Part shown: in pieces, positions 27,701 to 35,556 of the stretch
How positions within the stretch are numbered: the stretch's first letter is position 1
How the letters are laid out: the number at the start of each line of letters is the position of its first letter
DNA from: Armatimonadetes bacterium UBA5352
GTDB lineage: Bacteria > Armatimonadota > Zipacnadia > Zipacnadales > UBA5352
Direction of reading: 5' to 3'
Length of the DNA stretch: 45,260 bases
Assembly (NCBI GenBank): GCA_002411015.1
Contig: DHPY01000102.1
Span: 1-45,260, forward strand
Made by a program: the position numbers and the translations under genes
Notes under the pieces: model-generated
Seen by the model: only the letters and a program-made list of their open reading frames with translations
What the model was told of the DNA's origin: nothing
Databases searched by the model: none

Positions 27701-29156
27701 CCGCCGGGGCCAGTATGACCTCGGACGCGCCGAGAGCGGCGGGTACCTCGTCACCGGCGACGATCGGGCGCTGATTGCGCTGGACGAACTGCGTGCCGAT
27801 GGGCTCCTGTGCCGCGCGCAGGTGATCGTGATCGAGCCCGAGCACATCCTGCTCAGCGGAGCGACGCAGCTCACCCTTGGCGGGGCCGGCTGGACCTCGG
27901 CGGCGCCCGCGAACGTGGTGCTCGATCTGGCAACAGGCACCATGACTGTTGCGGACGCGGCCGCCGAGCCGCTCGCGATCGGCGCTGCAGAGCGCGCCAC
28001 AGTCGAACGCCTGCTGTCGGCTGAGCCCGAGCTTCCTGCCAGTGAAGCGGCGGCGGGAGCCGCGGCGGCCACTGAGCCGCGCTGGCGGACGCAGTTCCCG
28101 GAGCCGGGTGAGGTGCGGCGGCTGCAGAGCGCGGACCTCGATGGCGATGGCACACCGGAGCTGCTGGTGGCGCAGGGCCGCTGGTTCCACTGCCTCAACA
28201 TGGACGGGAGCATGCGCTGGAGCTACGCGGCGGACAACACGGTGCTGGACGTGGCCGATGTGCAGGCGCGGGAGACGCCCGGACGCGAGGTCGCGCTGGC
28301 CTCGGCGGATACGAAGCTGCACCTGCTGAGTGCCACGGGTGAGCTCATCGACACCTACCAGCCGACCGCCCCGCCGCACAGCCAGACCTTCGGCGACCGC
28401 CCGTGGATCCTCTGGGTGGTCGAGGGCGCCGACGTGGACGGCGACGGGCTGGATGAGCTGCTCACGGTCATGGACCAGTACAGCTTCATCGCGATCGACC
28501 AGGATGGCACGCGGCTTTGGGAGTACACTCAGGTCGCGCACGGGGCGCTGGATATTGGGTTCGCGGACTGGGACGGGGATGGCACCGACGAGATCTTCGT
28601 CTCCGACCGCTACGGCTTCGTGCATGGGGTGACGCTCGAGGGCAAGCGCGCCTTCATCGGCTACTCCTCGATCGGCGACGTGCAGTTCGCGGTGGCGCCG
28701 CTGGCCACAGATCGTCCGAGCGTGATCTATGGCTCCTCGACGGGCGACCTCCTCACCCGCGGGAACGACGGGGAGATCGCCTGGCGCTTCGACAACTTCG
28801 GCTACGCCGTCAGGAGGATCCGCGCCGGCGATATCACGGGCGATGGGTCCTCGGAGGTGCTGGTCGCGTCGGATACAGGCTACCTCTACGCGCTCGACGC
28901 CGCCGGCGGTGAGCTGTGGCGCGACCGAGCGGGCTTCGCGGTGAATGACGCGGCCCTCGCGGATACCGATGGCGACGGCCGCGCCGAGGTGCTGGCGGCG
29001 AGCGAGGATGGCCTGGTGCGGGTCTACGCCGGCGATGGCAGCGTGCGCAGGGAGATCGCTACAGGCGCGGCCGCGAAGTTGCTCTGCATCCCCACTCCCG
29101 GCGCCGGCGCGCAGGTGGCTGTGGCGACCGGCGCGGGTGAGGTCGTGGCGTTCTGA
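24702..29156 (+). CDS. Secreted heparinase II/III-like protein with discoidin-like N-terminus and FG-GAP repeats (paralog 3)
   Basis: This 1484-residue protein starts at 24702, with AAGGAG upstream and a signal peptide (MRLTMLLLAILACCAASAQ). Residues 25-160 resemble an F5/8 type C (discoidin) carbohydrate-binding domain ('LDGRVETGIAF', 'RIVSGIRFFQN', 'IRLRSVEG'). Then comes the shared domain with 'LYPGPGGYTIRTVTDPYP', the helical region, and the beta-sandwich with 'MRESWDPG', 'KHLHYDTGA' (His665, His667, Asp669), 'WLADHDY' and 'TEHAM'. An extra segment near 790-930 looks like another beta-sandwich module. FG-GAP repeats end the protein ('DLDGDGTPE', 'DVDGDGLDE', 'DWDGDGTDE'). Unlike paralogs 1 and 2 it keeps the His-x-His-x-Asp form. 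It is divergent from the FAD oxidoreductase and has no LacI-type operator. Confidence 0.8.
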   Translation: MRLTMLLLAILACCAASAQDATITHTATITSLPGVQGADFSTLLDGRVETGIAFDVGTDGEGAVSFDFGAPRIVSGIRFFQNSETYYTTRYAIEGDTTGDGEFETTLAEGAEAPVLEWIEHRWEPVEVQAIRLRSVEGVSGGRRAHPCLAEVEVIGPALPADSARAAELGHPVSAVTAVRPLRRSTALIANDTPPAVVAGTDAASRAAAEALAAGLSERVGQPVPVVGEITQAGLGDRTVFAVGNCVSNPLVARLFYNWYAQEDSLYPGPGGYTIRTVTDPYPWRGEVDVIVVGGSDEPGLTAGVERLLAQVAGGELPWMLEVQSAAKPDAAAMRAATANDPEPTFAAFLTAVQDWQRWGDDAYARRAMRALDLMVETYERDPARDVPWNEETTSGPIFAAWEAFEPCPLIADEARLDYTKAFLSLLYSIPQHTSGYANLENSKLVAWNHTTFPLLGLYFGGRYFGHYHHITACDDYLAKAHATFGAQARSWKPQEDADSYVTCTMDHVTRYCLAEGRDDWVTGGNMARYADYMIGICDSRGWAAGFGDSGYSSGPGLLQRVLPLAYLTTGDPGYRWVLEHVAPGGWEDPYRQKPSERPDRFVGLNVFPLDPQVYEYTQTTPYYNEELVPSEVPVEAAWDKISMRESWDPGAQYLLLDGFGRGKHLHYDTGAITEFVADGERWLADHDYLIRNSTEHAMLSVLRDGRGDALVPSMAALKSAADLDGWSVVRTSIPGYSGLDWDRTIVWRKGRYFVALDGVTAREPGAYDLELTWKTEDTGGERLDDGRVFVADRSATAAPSSGVITVDDPDASGGRAVDLTGSSSRLAMRVALPGGEYRLHLRGTSVDGSHDSVWVRVDGGDPIPFGLAKGGYGGEIGGGTAPQAASAITLPEGDVHLLLITLRELPPGRIDRVAFYRDDTEVLAIEAEEAEALRPDDRVPVEARRFTIKSAEQVRSRVTTHESQGIAIPLCVLHQRRAEELAAGERAQFASIFFNESRDRRGQYDLGRAESGGYLVTGDDRALIALDELRADGLLCRAQVIVIEPEHILLSGATQLTLGGAGWTSAAPANVVLDLATGTMTVADAAAEPLAIGAAERATVERLLSAEPELPASEAAAGAAAATEPRWRTQFPEPGEVRRLQSADLDGDGTPELLVAQGRWFHCLNMDGSMRWSYAADNTVLDVADVQARETPGREVALASADTKLHLLSATGELIDTYQPTAPPHSQTFGDRPWILWVVEGADVDGDGLDELLTVMDQYSFIAIDQDGTRLWEYTQVAHGALDIGFADWDGDGTDEIFVSDRYGFVHGVTLEGKRAFIGYSSIGDVQFAVAPLATDRPSVIYGSSTGDLLTRGNDGEIAWRFDNFGYAVRRIRAGDITGDGSSEVLVASDTGYLYALDAAGGELWRDRAGFAVNDAALADTDGDGRAEVLAASEDGLVRVYAGDGSVRREIATGAAAKLLCIPTPGAGAQVAVATGAGEVVAF

Positions 29157-29183
29157 TTCAGCCGCTGAGAGGATGTCCCTGCC

Positions 29184-29348
29184 ATGAAGCATCTGCTCCT
29201 TGATGATGAGGGCATTGAGCTGCAGGATGGTCTTGAGCGCCGCTGGCACCAGCCGGTCAAGCATGGACCGCCGGTGCTCGCGCCTGAGGGCGCCCTCGAG
29301 ATGCTGCGGGGAGACAGCGATCCGGAACTCCTCCTGTCTTCGGCTTGA
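29184..29348 (+). pseudogene. Truncated N-terminal remnant of a glycosidase-like protein
   Basis: This 54-codon frame starts at ATG 29184 with GAGAGG upstream. Its product begins MKHLLLDDEGIELQDGLERR and continues 'WHQPVKHGPPVLAPEG'. This resembles the opening of secreted or cytoplasmic glycosyl-hydrolase-like proteins that start 'LF(V/L)DD..I....GL.R..HP..KHP.NPVL.P'. Those proteins normally run for hundreds of residues, whereas this frame stops after 54, and its stop codon overlaps the -35 box of the padR promoter. It may be a decayed gene cut by arrival of the padR cassette, or a real short protein. The resemblance is from memory of the family pattern. Confidence 0.45.
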
Positions 29349-29373
29349 CACGCCTCCACCCCTCTGCTAATAT
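29345..29373 (+). promoter_or_regulatory. Consensus promoter of the padR-permease operon
   Basis: TTGACA (29345-29350) and TAATAT (29368-29373) are separated by exactly 17 bases. The -35 box is a perfect consensus and the -10 box differs at two positions. Transcription would start about 15 bases before the padR ATG. Such a strong promoter is unusual in this window and fits a gene held off by a repressor. Confidence 0.8.
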
Positions 29374-29395
29374 ATCGCCCATCGAGGTATGTGCT

Positions 29396-29746
29396 ATGGG
29401 CAAGGACTTCACCGCTGCTGGCTACTGGAACGGGCTGCTGAACGCAAGCCTCTGCAAGCTCTTCATCCTGCGCGCTCTCCGCGAGGGCCCTGGACATGGG
29501 TATGAGATCGCGCAGCGTGTCAAGCGGCTGACCGAGGGGTTCTGCGTCCCGACCGACGGCACGATCTACCCGGCGCTCCACGAGTTCGAAGAGTGCGGCT
29601 GCATTACTTGCCGCAGTGAGATAGTTGCCGGCCGAACCCGCAAAGTCTACACCCTGACGGAGAAGGGCCATGAGGCCTATAGGGCGGGGAAGGTCGTCTG
29701 GCAGAAGGGCCTCGGCTGCATGGACTGCGTGGTTGGCGAGGAGTAG
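29396..29746 (+). CDS. Cys-rich PadR-family transcriptional regulator
   Basis: This is a PadR-type winged-helix regulator of 116 residues from ATG 29396, with GAGG upstream; the frame is open 51 bases further, into the promoter. 'FILRALREGPGHGYEIAQRV' and 'GTIYPALHEFEECG' are the family helix-turn-helix signature, and 'GRTRKVYTLTEKG' is the wing. It has seven cysteines: Cys20, Cys50, Cys67, Cys69, Cys72 (CxCxxC at the start of the wing), and Cys108 and Cys111 (CxxC at the C-terminus). Such clustering suggests metal or metalloid sensing rather than the usual phenolic or drug ligand. It precedes a metal-type permease and a Cys-rich small protein, so it is probably the regulator of that operon. 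Confidence 0.85.
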   Translation: MGKDFTAAGYWNGLLNASLCKLFILRALREGPGHGYEIAQRVKRLTEGFCVPTDGTIYPALHEFEECGCITCRSEIVAGRTRKVYTLTEKGHEAYRAGKVVWQKGLGCMDCVVGEE

Positions 29747-29759
29747 CCGAACCAAGTGT

Positions 29760-29781
29760 TGTATGTTTCTGGGCCGATACA
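29760..29781. promoter_or_regulatory. Possible PadR operator before the permease gene
   Basis: TGTAT and ATACA form an inverted repeat with 12 bases between, in the 81-base gap between padR and the permease gene. PadR proteins often bind ATGT...ACAT type sites. The base CATCGAG just after it (29780-29786) also occurs in the padR promoter region near 29380. The local sequence is AT-rich compared with the rest of the window. Confidence 0.4.
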
Positions 29782-29827
29782 TCGAGCATCTATGCATTTG
29801 GGGTCCATGTAAGGATGGCGCCACAGG

Positions 29828-30712
29828 ATGAATGCGCTTCAGACCTCCCTGATGTTCTTCGGGCTGATCCTGGTCGAACTGACCGCCCTGTTTCTCGGGA
29901 TAAGCACGCTGGTTGGGCTGATCTTCGAGTACCTGCCCGAGGACAGGCTCGGCCAGTGGATGGCTCGCCGGGGGCTGATGGGCAGCTTCCTGGGCGCTGC
30001 CCTCGGAGCGGTCACGCCGTTCTGTTCGTGCTCCACGATCCCGATGACGGTAGGTCTACTGCGCGCCGGAGTCCCCTTCGGCGCAACACTGTCTTTCGTC
30101 CTCGCGTCACCCCTGCTGAACCCGATAATTCTCGGGATGCTGCTGGCGCTAACCGGACTCAAATCGGCGCTAATCTACGGCACGGTGACCTTCGCCATGT
30201 CCGTGGTGGCCGGCGTGGCACTGGACAAGGCGGGGCTGGTCACGGATGTCAAACACGTTCGGGTAGTCGGGGAGCAGGCGGAGCGCCCTGCTCTTCCGCG
30301 CTTTCGTGACAAGCTGCGCCGGGCCTTTGCAGGCGCCTGGGGTGACTTCAGAGCCGTGATGGTGTTCATGGTAATCGGCGTCGCCATCGGGGCCGTCATC
30401 TACGGCTACGTGCCCGACGATTTCGTGATCTCCATCGCTGGGCCGGAGAACCCGCTCGCCATCCCTGTGGCCGCTCTGATCGGCGTGCCCCTGTATGTTC
30501 GGGCGGAGACGGTCATCCCAATCGGGCTCGCACTGACCCAGAAAGGCATGGGGCTTGGTGCGGTCATCGCCCTCATCATCGGTGGCGCCGGTATGAGCAT
30601 ACCGGAGATGAGCATGCTGGCCAGCATCTTCAAGCCCCGCCTGGTCGCCGTGTTCGTAGCAGTCGTCTTCGCGACCGCCGTCTTGGCCGGACTCGTGTTC
30701 AACATGATCTGA
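29828..30712 (+). CDS. ArsP/SO_0444-type permease (putative metal or metalloid efflux)
   Basis: This 294-residue inner-membrane protein has about eight membrane segments and belongs to the predicted permease family PF03773, which includes ArsP and the SO_0444 Cu/Zn efflux group. 'GAVTPFCSCSTIPMTVGLLR' at residues 59-78 carries the FCSCS cysteine signature, and 'SPLLNPIILGM' follows. The second half repeats the fold with 'VPLYVRAETVIPIGLAL' and 'GGAGMSIPEMSML'. A central loop of about 50 residues is basic. Known members export arsenic compounds or metals. The gene lies between padR and a Cys-rich small protein, all on one strand. The start at 29828 has only a distant AAGGA. The substrate cannot be decided from sequence. 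Confidence 0.85.
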   Translation: MNALQTSLMFFGLILVELTALFLGISTLVGLIFEYLPEDRLGQWMARRGLMGSFLGAALGAVTPFCSCSTIPMTVGLLRAGVPFGATLSFVLASPLLNPIILGMLLALTGLKSALIYGTVTFAMSVVAGVALDKAGLVTDVKHVRVVGEQAERPALPRFRDKLRRAFAGAWGDFRAVMVFMVIGVAIGAVIYGYVPDDFVISIAGPENPLAIPVAALIGVPLYVRAETVIPIGLALTQKGMGLGAVIALIIGGAGMSIPEMSMLASIFKPRLVAVFVAVVFATAVLAGLVFNMI

Positions 30713-30725
30713 GGAGGCGTCAACC

Positions 30726-30920
30726 ATGTCAGGGAAGAAGCGCAGCTTCTTGCAGAGTCTGTTTGGGTCGAAGAACCGCGCGTGCTGCAGCACACGCATC
30801 GAGGAGATCGGCCCGGAGGAGGAGAAGGCCGGAGGGGAAGTGTCGCCCGAGGCTAAGTGCTGTGAGGCCAGTCCGGACGAGAAGCGCGATTGCGGCTGCG
30901 GCCCGGGGCGTTGCGGCTGA
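30726..30920 (+). CDS. Small Cys-rich protein, probable metal-binding partner of the permease
   Basis: This 64-residue protein has seven cysteines (20, 21, 45, 46, 56, 58, 63) grouped as CC, CC and a CxCxxxxC tail, a basic N-terminus ('KKRSFLQSLFGSKNR') and an acidic middle ('EEIGPEEEK'). AGGAGG stands nine or so bases before the ATG, and it starts 13 bases after the permease stop. Small proteins with a 'CC...IEE' motif occur beside permeases of this family in several bacteria and archaea, from memory. It could bind the exported ion, or be a metallochaperone. No enzymatic motif is present. Confidence 0.75.
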   Translation: MSGKKRSFLQSLFGSKNRACCSTRIEEIGPEEEKAGGEVSPEAKCCEASPDEKRDCGCGPGRCG

Positions 30921-30943
30921 GGCTGCACAGGAGCCGCGCCGGC

Positions 30944-30974
30944 GGCGCCGCTCCCGGAGCCGGGGGGCGGCGCC
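30944..30974 (+). terminator. Strong GC hairpin after the padR-permease operon
   Basis: GGCGCCGCTCCC pairs over 12 positions (one T-G) with GGGGGCGGCGCC across a 7-base loop, 23 bases after the stop of the Cys-rich protein. No T tract follows. The remaining bases up to 31216 (about 240) hold no gene or clear promoter that I can support. Confidence 0.5.
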
Positions 30975-31215
30975 TGCAAGGTACTGAGTCCGACGCGACG
31001 GCGGGCCGGAGGTGCTGTTGGCGCAGGGGCGTTGCTCCGCTGCCCCGGCTTGAGGGGAGCCTGCCGATGGAGACCCCTGCCTCAGTGGGCGCGACTGCAG
31101 CGGGCCCGCTTCCGCTGCATCTCAGGAGTGAAACGCGCCTCCTCTGGGTAAGCATGGTGAAGGGTTGCGTCTCGCACATCCTCTCCCGGCCGCGCTCGGG
31201 GGGACAGGTGATCGC

Positions 31216-34200
31216 ATGTACCGTCTGCCAGGCTTCGCCACGACAGTCTTGCTCGCGCTGCTCACTGCCTCCGCCGCACTCGCCCAGGACTGGCCGCGCA
31301 TGGAGAAACCCTCAGCCGGAGTCACGCTCATCTACGATGACTACGGCGCGTGGGGCGGGCAGTCGCAGGGGGCCTCGCACCAGGTGAAGCCCGACTACTG
31401 CGTGCGCAAGCACCTCGACCTCTCCGCGCTGCCCGATGCGACCTTCAACCGCGCGAAGCAGGCGCGACTGCTGGTCTACTTCGCGGCACAGGACTATTCC
31501 TGGAACATGCCTGAGGTTGAGAACAATGGCCTCGATGAGAGCTTCGAAATCGTGGTCAATGAGAACGTGCATCACTACCCGACATCGGAGGTCACCGGCG
31601 CCAAATCCGGTAGCGCAGGCACGTTGCAGTGGGGCTGGCGGCAGTTCGAGGTGCCGGTGCGCCACCTCGTGCGCGGCGACAACGTCATCGAGATCCGCAA
31701 GTCCGACCGCGACGCGCTTCCGTACGATGACTACATTTACGTGGGCATAGACAACACCGAGAGCCGCGGGCACTCCGAGTATCGTGAGGGTGGCGCGGAG
31801 TGGACCGGCCGCCAGCTCAACGCGATCGGCGCCACCGGCGAGTACATGGTGCGCCTGGTCCTGCTGGAGAGCGAGGGCCGCACCACCACAAGCTGGATCC
31901 CCGGCGAGGATCCCGTGCCTCCGATCGGCTACGTGGACGCGACCACTGAGCCGCGCAACGAGATGCAGCGGATGCGCGATCTCGATTACATGAAGCTCGA
32001 GTTCGACCCTGAGGCCTTCGACGCGATGCAGCCGATGCAGATCACGGTGGATGTCGTCGGGTCGGCGCCGCGGATCGTTGTCACGGATGAGACCGGCGAG
32101 ACCCTCGATCTCCCGATCCAGCCAACCGGGCGCAGCTTCCGGCTGCAGATACCGGCCGGCTCGCATCCGGATATCCTCTACCTTGGCGCCGCCGAGGCGG
32201 CCGACAGCTTCGTCCGCGCGATCCACTTCGAGTACTCCACGCGCCTCGGGATCGAGCCCTCGCCGATCAACATGGCACCGGTCGTCGCCGAGCCTGCAGG
32301 CGGCCGTGTGAACCGCGTCGCGCGCTGCACCATTGAGGGCAGCCAGATCACCCTCTCCGATCCCGGGCTCGAGTGCCGCTTCACCACACAGCCGGCGCTG
32401 CAGATGACGTCGCTCTACAACAACTACTCCGGCACCGAGATGCTGCGCGATCCCGCGCTCGCGCATCTGTTCCTCGTGGAGGTGGACGGGAGGCGCTACG
32501 GCGCTGAGGACTTCACGGTGGAGGTGGTCAGCGCCAATGAGGATGCGCGCGGGTTTGTGGCGTCACTGCTGCTGCCGGAGCATACGCTGCGGGCGACGCT
32601 GGAGGTCGGGCTTGCGGAGACGGGTCAGCTCACCATGTACCTCGCGCTGGCGAATGCAGGCGAGGCGCCGCTGACCTTCAAGACCGCGTTCCCCCACCTC
32701 GGCGGCCTCGCTGTTTCCACTGAGCCCGCGAATGACTACTACATGTTCCCGGCCTGGGGCGGCATCATCGCTTCGGAGAACACGCTGCTGCGTACCTCCT
32801 ACGGCGAGGAAACCGCGTGGTGGCAGATGATCGATCTCTACTCTCCCGCTCGCGGCGCGGGGATGGCGCTGCGCTCGCTCGATGACACCGGCCTCTACAA
32901 GTGCCCCACGCTGCGCAAGGGCATCTCCCTCAACCCCGACTACGTGATGACGCAGATCGGCAGGCACATGCAGCCGGAGATGTACTGGCAGTCGGCGCTT
33001 GAGCCCGGCGACGGCGCCTCCATGGCCTTCGAGTACCTGCGCCGGACGCGCGCGCCGGGCGAGGGCTTCACGCCGCCCGCCGCGCTGCTCGAGGTGCATC
33101 CGGGCGACTGGCATGAGGCAATGTCGCGCTACTCACGATGGGCGCACACGGTCTGGGAGTGGCGGCCGCTGACGTCCGAGCTCTCCCGCCGCTGGAGCAT
33201 CGTCCCGACCGGCGGCGCCCAGAGCCCCCTGTACACCGAGGACGGATGGCGCACGGACGTCTTCCAGGAGGGGCGCGATGCGCTGGAGATGTGGTCGTGG
33301 TGGGAGTGGTCGGAGGTCGGCCCGTGGAACGTGCCGATGGACCGGCTGCGCGAGGAACTCGGCGACGCCTTCTACGAGCGCTACAAAGCCTACTTCGTCA
33401 TGAACCACGCGACGGGGAAGGTCGAGTACCCGATCAACCGGGGCGACTACGACTACAACGAGGACTGGGGCGGGCTGCCGGCCCTGCGTGACTACGTCCA
33501 GCAGCATCGCGACCGCGGCATCCTGCCGCTGTTCTACGTGGAGGGAATCCTCTGCTGCGACACCACTCGCACGGGGCGGCAGATGGGCGAGCAGTACGGC
33601 GTGATGAACGAGCTGTGGACCGATCCCTACAACACCGGGAAGACGCCCGACGGCTACGTCGGAGACTACGCATCGTGGAACATGTGCTCAGACACCGTGT
33701 GGTGGCCGGACTACCTCGCGCAGACGGTGGCGCGCGTCTGCCGCGAGACGGGCGTCGGCGGAGTGCGGCTCGATGAGTATGGCCATCGCGGCTTCGTCTG
33801 CACCTCCGACAAGCACGAGCACATCTTCGCCGAGCCCGGCCACAACGCGTGGATGCAGGCCGTCTCGCGATCCTGTGGCCTCGTGCGCGAGGCGCTGGAC
33901 GAAGTGGACCCCAAGCTCGTGCTGATGACCGAGTTCCCGGGCAACGACTTCCTCGCGCGGCATCTCGATGGCTGCATCGTCTACGAGAGCATGTCGCACG
34001 TGAAGCCGATCAGGCCGGTCCCGGTGAACCTCTTCCGGTTCTACTTCCCCCGCTGCAAGGTCTACGATCTCGACCGCAACACCGGCGATGCGCTCGACTG
34101 GCAGTTCTTCAACGCGATGGCACGCTACGCGGGCACCCAGACACCCGAGCGCATCCGCATCCTCAAGGAATCCAGCGAGATCTTCGATGGCCGCGATCTC

Positions 34201-34680
34201 GAGCCGCTCATCCCGACGCTCCGCAAGCGGGTCTACGCGAACCGCTTCAACGGCATCGACAAGCAGATCACGATGCTCTACAGCGATGTCGCCTACACGG
34301 TGGACGGGCCGCTGCTGCCGGTGAAGCGCGAGGAGGGCTGGCACTACTTCGAGCTCCTGCGCGGCGAGGAGCTTACTCCACGCAGCGCAGACACCGGAAT
34401 GGCGCTGAGCCTCAAGATCGGCCCGGGGGAGGTCGCGTGCATCGCGCGCCTGCCGGAGCTGCTCAGCGTGGAGCGCGTGCCGACCGGATACCGCTACGAG
34501 GTCAGGGGGGACATCGGCGGGCTGCAGGTGCAGGTGTGCGATGCGCAGGGGCAGATGCTGGCGCAGCAGACAGCCGCGCGCTCGGACGACCTCGTCATGC
34601 CCGCCGGATCAGAGGCGAAGCCCGCGTGCGTGAAGCTGGTGCGCTACGACCGGCTGCTCGACATCGTGGGGATACCGTAG
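31216..34680 (+). CDS. Large secreted TIM-barrel glycosidase-like protein (DUF6259-like)
   Basis: This 1154-residue protein starts at ATG 31216 with AGGTG upstream and a signal peptide (MYRLPGFATTVLLALLTASAALAQ); an upstream ATG at 31165 lacks these. The N-terminal 700 residues are beta-rich, probably substrate-binding sandwiches. The C-terminal half resembles a (beta/alpha)8 glycosidase: 'RGILPLFYVEGILCC', 'ETGVGGVRLDEYGHRGF' with Asp853, and 'LVLMTEFPGND' with Glu906. An Asp at the end of strand 4 and a Glu or Asp later fit retaining alpha-glycosidases of the GH31/GH36-like clans and the DUF6259 family. These catalytic assignments are inference. It stands alone between the efflux operon and the convergent dedA gene. 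Confidence 0.75.
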   Translation: MYRLPGFATTVLLALLTASAALAQDWPRMEKPSAGVTLIYDDYGAWGGQSQGASHQVKPDYCVRKHLDLSALPDATFNRAKQARLLVYFAAQDYSWNMPEVENNGLDESFEIVVNENVHHYPTSEVTGAKSGSAGTLQWGWRQFEVPVRHLVRGDNVIEIRKSDRDALPYDDYIYVGIDNTESRGHSEYREGGAEWTGRQLNAIGATGEYMVRLVLLESEGRTTTSWIPGEDPVPPIGYVDATTEPRNEMQRMRDLDYMKLEFDPEAFDAMQPMQITVDVVGSAPRIVVTDETGETLDLPIQPTGRSFRLQIPAGSHPDILYLGAAEAADSFVRAIHFEYSTRLGIEPSPINMAPVVAEPAGGRVNRVARCTIEGSQITLSDPGLECRFTTQPALQMTSLYNNYSGTEMLRDPALAHLFLVEVDGRRYGAEDFTVEVVSANEDARGFVASLLLPEHTLRATLEVGLAETGQLTMYLALANAGEAPLTFKTAFPHLGGLAVSTEPANDYYMFPAWGGIIASENTLLRTSYGEETAWWQMIDLYSPARGAGMALRSLDDTGLYKCPTLRKGISLNPDYVMTQIGRHMQPEMYWQSALEPGDGASMAFEYLRRTRAPGEGFTPPAALLEVHPGDWHEAMSRYSRWAHTVWEWRPLTSELSRRWSIVPTGGAQSPLYTEDGWRTDVFQEGRDALEMWSWWEWSEVGPWNVPMDRLREELGDAFYERYKAYFVMNHATGKVEYPINRGDYDYNEDWGGLPALRDYVQQHRDRGILPLFYVEGILCCDTTRTGRQMGEQYGVMNELWTDPYNTGKTPDGYVGDYASWNMCSDTVWWPDYLAQTVARVCRETGVGGVRLDEYGHRGFVCTSDKHEHIFAEPGHNAWMQAVSRSCGLVREALDEVDPKLVLMTEFPGNDFLARHLDGCIVYESMSHVKPIRPVPVNLFRFYFPRCKVYDLDRNTGDALDWQFFNAMARYAGTQTPERIRILKESSEIFDGRDLEPLIPTLRKRVYANRFNGIDKQITMLYSDVAYTVDGPLLPVKREEGWHYFELLRGEELTPRSADTGMALSLKIGPGEVACIARLPELLSVERVPTGYRYEVRGDIGGLQVQVCDAQGQMLAQQTAARSDDLVMPAGSEAKPACVKLVRYDRLLDIVGIP

Positions 34681-34702
34681 CGCGCGAGGCCTGACGGACC
34701 GC

Positions 34703-35356
34703 TCACTCGCTCTCCACGAGCGCCTCCGGCTCGGTGGCTGGCTCGTGACCTTCCATGGAGCGGGCGATCCGCCGCTGCCGCCAGACGTAGATGCCGACCA
34801 GGAGCGCGCTGAAGACGATCGCGTAGATGACCGCCTGATGCGCGTACTGCTCGATAAGCTCCTGGTTCGCGCCGATGAAGTAGCCGATGTAGGTCAGGAC
34901 GATCATCCAGATCCCGGCGCCGAGCACGGTGTAGGTCGCGAAGCGCCCGTGGTTCATCCGCGCCATCCCGGCGGGGATGGAGATCAGGTGGCGCATCACC
35001 GGGAGCAGGCGGCAGACGAAGACCGAGATCTCACCGTGGTGCTGGAAGAACCTCTCGACCTTCTCGAACTTCCGCGGGGGGATGCCCACGTACTTCCCGT
35101 ACTTGAGGATGATCGCGCGGCCCACGTACTGTGAGACGAAGTAGTTTACGTAGGAGCCTATCAGGCTGCCGACGGTGCCCGCGAGGATTATCAGCCAGAC
35201 GCTCATCTCGCCCTGGTGCGCGAGGTAGCCTGCCGGAGCCATGACGAGCTCGCTCGGCACCGGGATGATCGAGCTTTCCATCGCCATGAGCACGATGATC
35301 CCGGGATAGCCCAACACGCTGATGACATTGACCAGCCAGACGAGTGCCTCGTGCAT
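34703..35356 (-). CDS. DedA-family membrane protein
   Basis: This DedA/SNARE-associated family membrane protein has 217 residues from ATG at 35356. An upstream in-frame ATG at 35395 overlaps a TATAAT box and adds 13 residues that do not fit the family start, so the shorter form is preferred. 'VISVLGYPGIIVLMAMESS' and 'IPVPSELVM' are the family's first motif, and 'FVCRLLPVMRHLISIPAGM' is the conserved arginine-glycine motif. Four or five membrane segments are visible. Family members affect membrane lipid flipping and proton-motive force balance. It is convergent with the glycosidase-like gene and divergent from the ceramidase-like gene. Confidence 0.88.
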   Translation of the reverse strand: MHEALVWLVNVISVLGYPGIIVLMAMESSIIPVPSELVMAPAGYLAHQGEMSVWLIILAGTVGSLIGSYVNYFVSQYVGRAIILKYGKYVGIPPRKFEKVERFFQHHGEISVFVCRLLPVMRHLISIPAGMARMNHGRFATYTVLGAGIWMIVLTYIGYFIGANQELIEQYAHQAVIYAIVFSALLVGIYVWRQRRIARSMEGHEPATEPEALVESE

Positions 35357-35393
35357 GTACCACACCTGAGGGAAGACTGTGTATGAGAGCTTC

Positions 35394-35399
35394 ATTATA
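35394..35399 (-). promoter_or_regulatory. Probable -10 box of dedA
   Basis: A perfect TATAAT lies on the minus strand, with transcription expected near 35387, about 30 bases before the ATG at 35356. The matching -35 region is weak (TGGCGG at a 17-base spacing). It helps to reject the upstream start at 35395. Confidence 0.5.
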
Positions 35400-35556
35400 G
35401 CACTTGGGCGGTACTCCCGCCACCCCGGGCAGGCCACCCACGTAAGCTGCGCCGGCCGAGCGATCTCCCGAAAGGGCGGAGGGAATGTCACGGCCGGGGC
35501 GAACTCCCGCGACAGTACCACGCCGCAACCACCCGAACCTGTAGCGGGAGGCAACC

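Noticed and set aside
29184..30974. The efflux cassette as a transposon-borne island
   Set aside because: No terminal inverted repeats, target duplications or transposase are visible; lateral transfer remains only a suggestion from base composition and the neighbouring gene stub.
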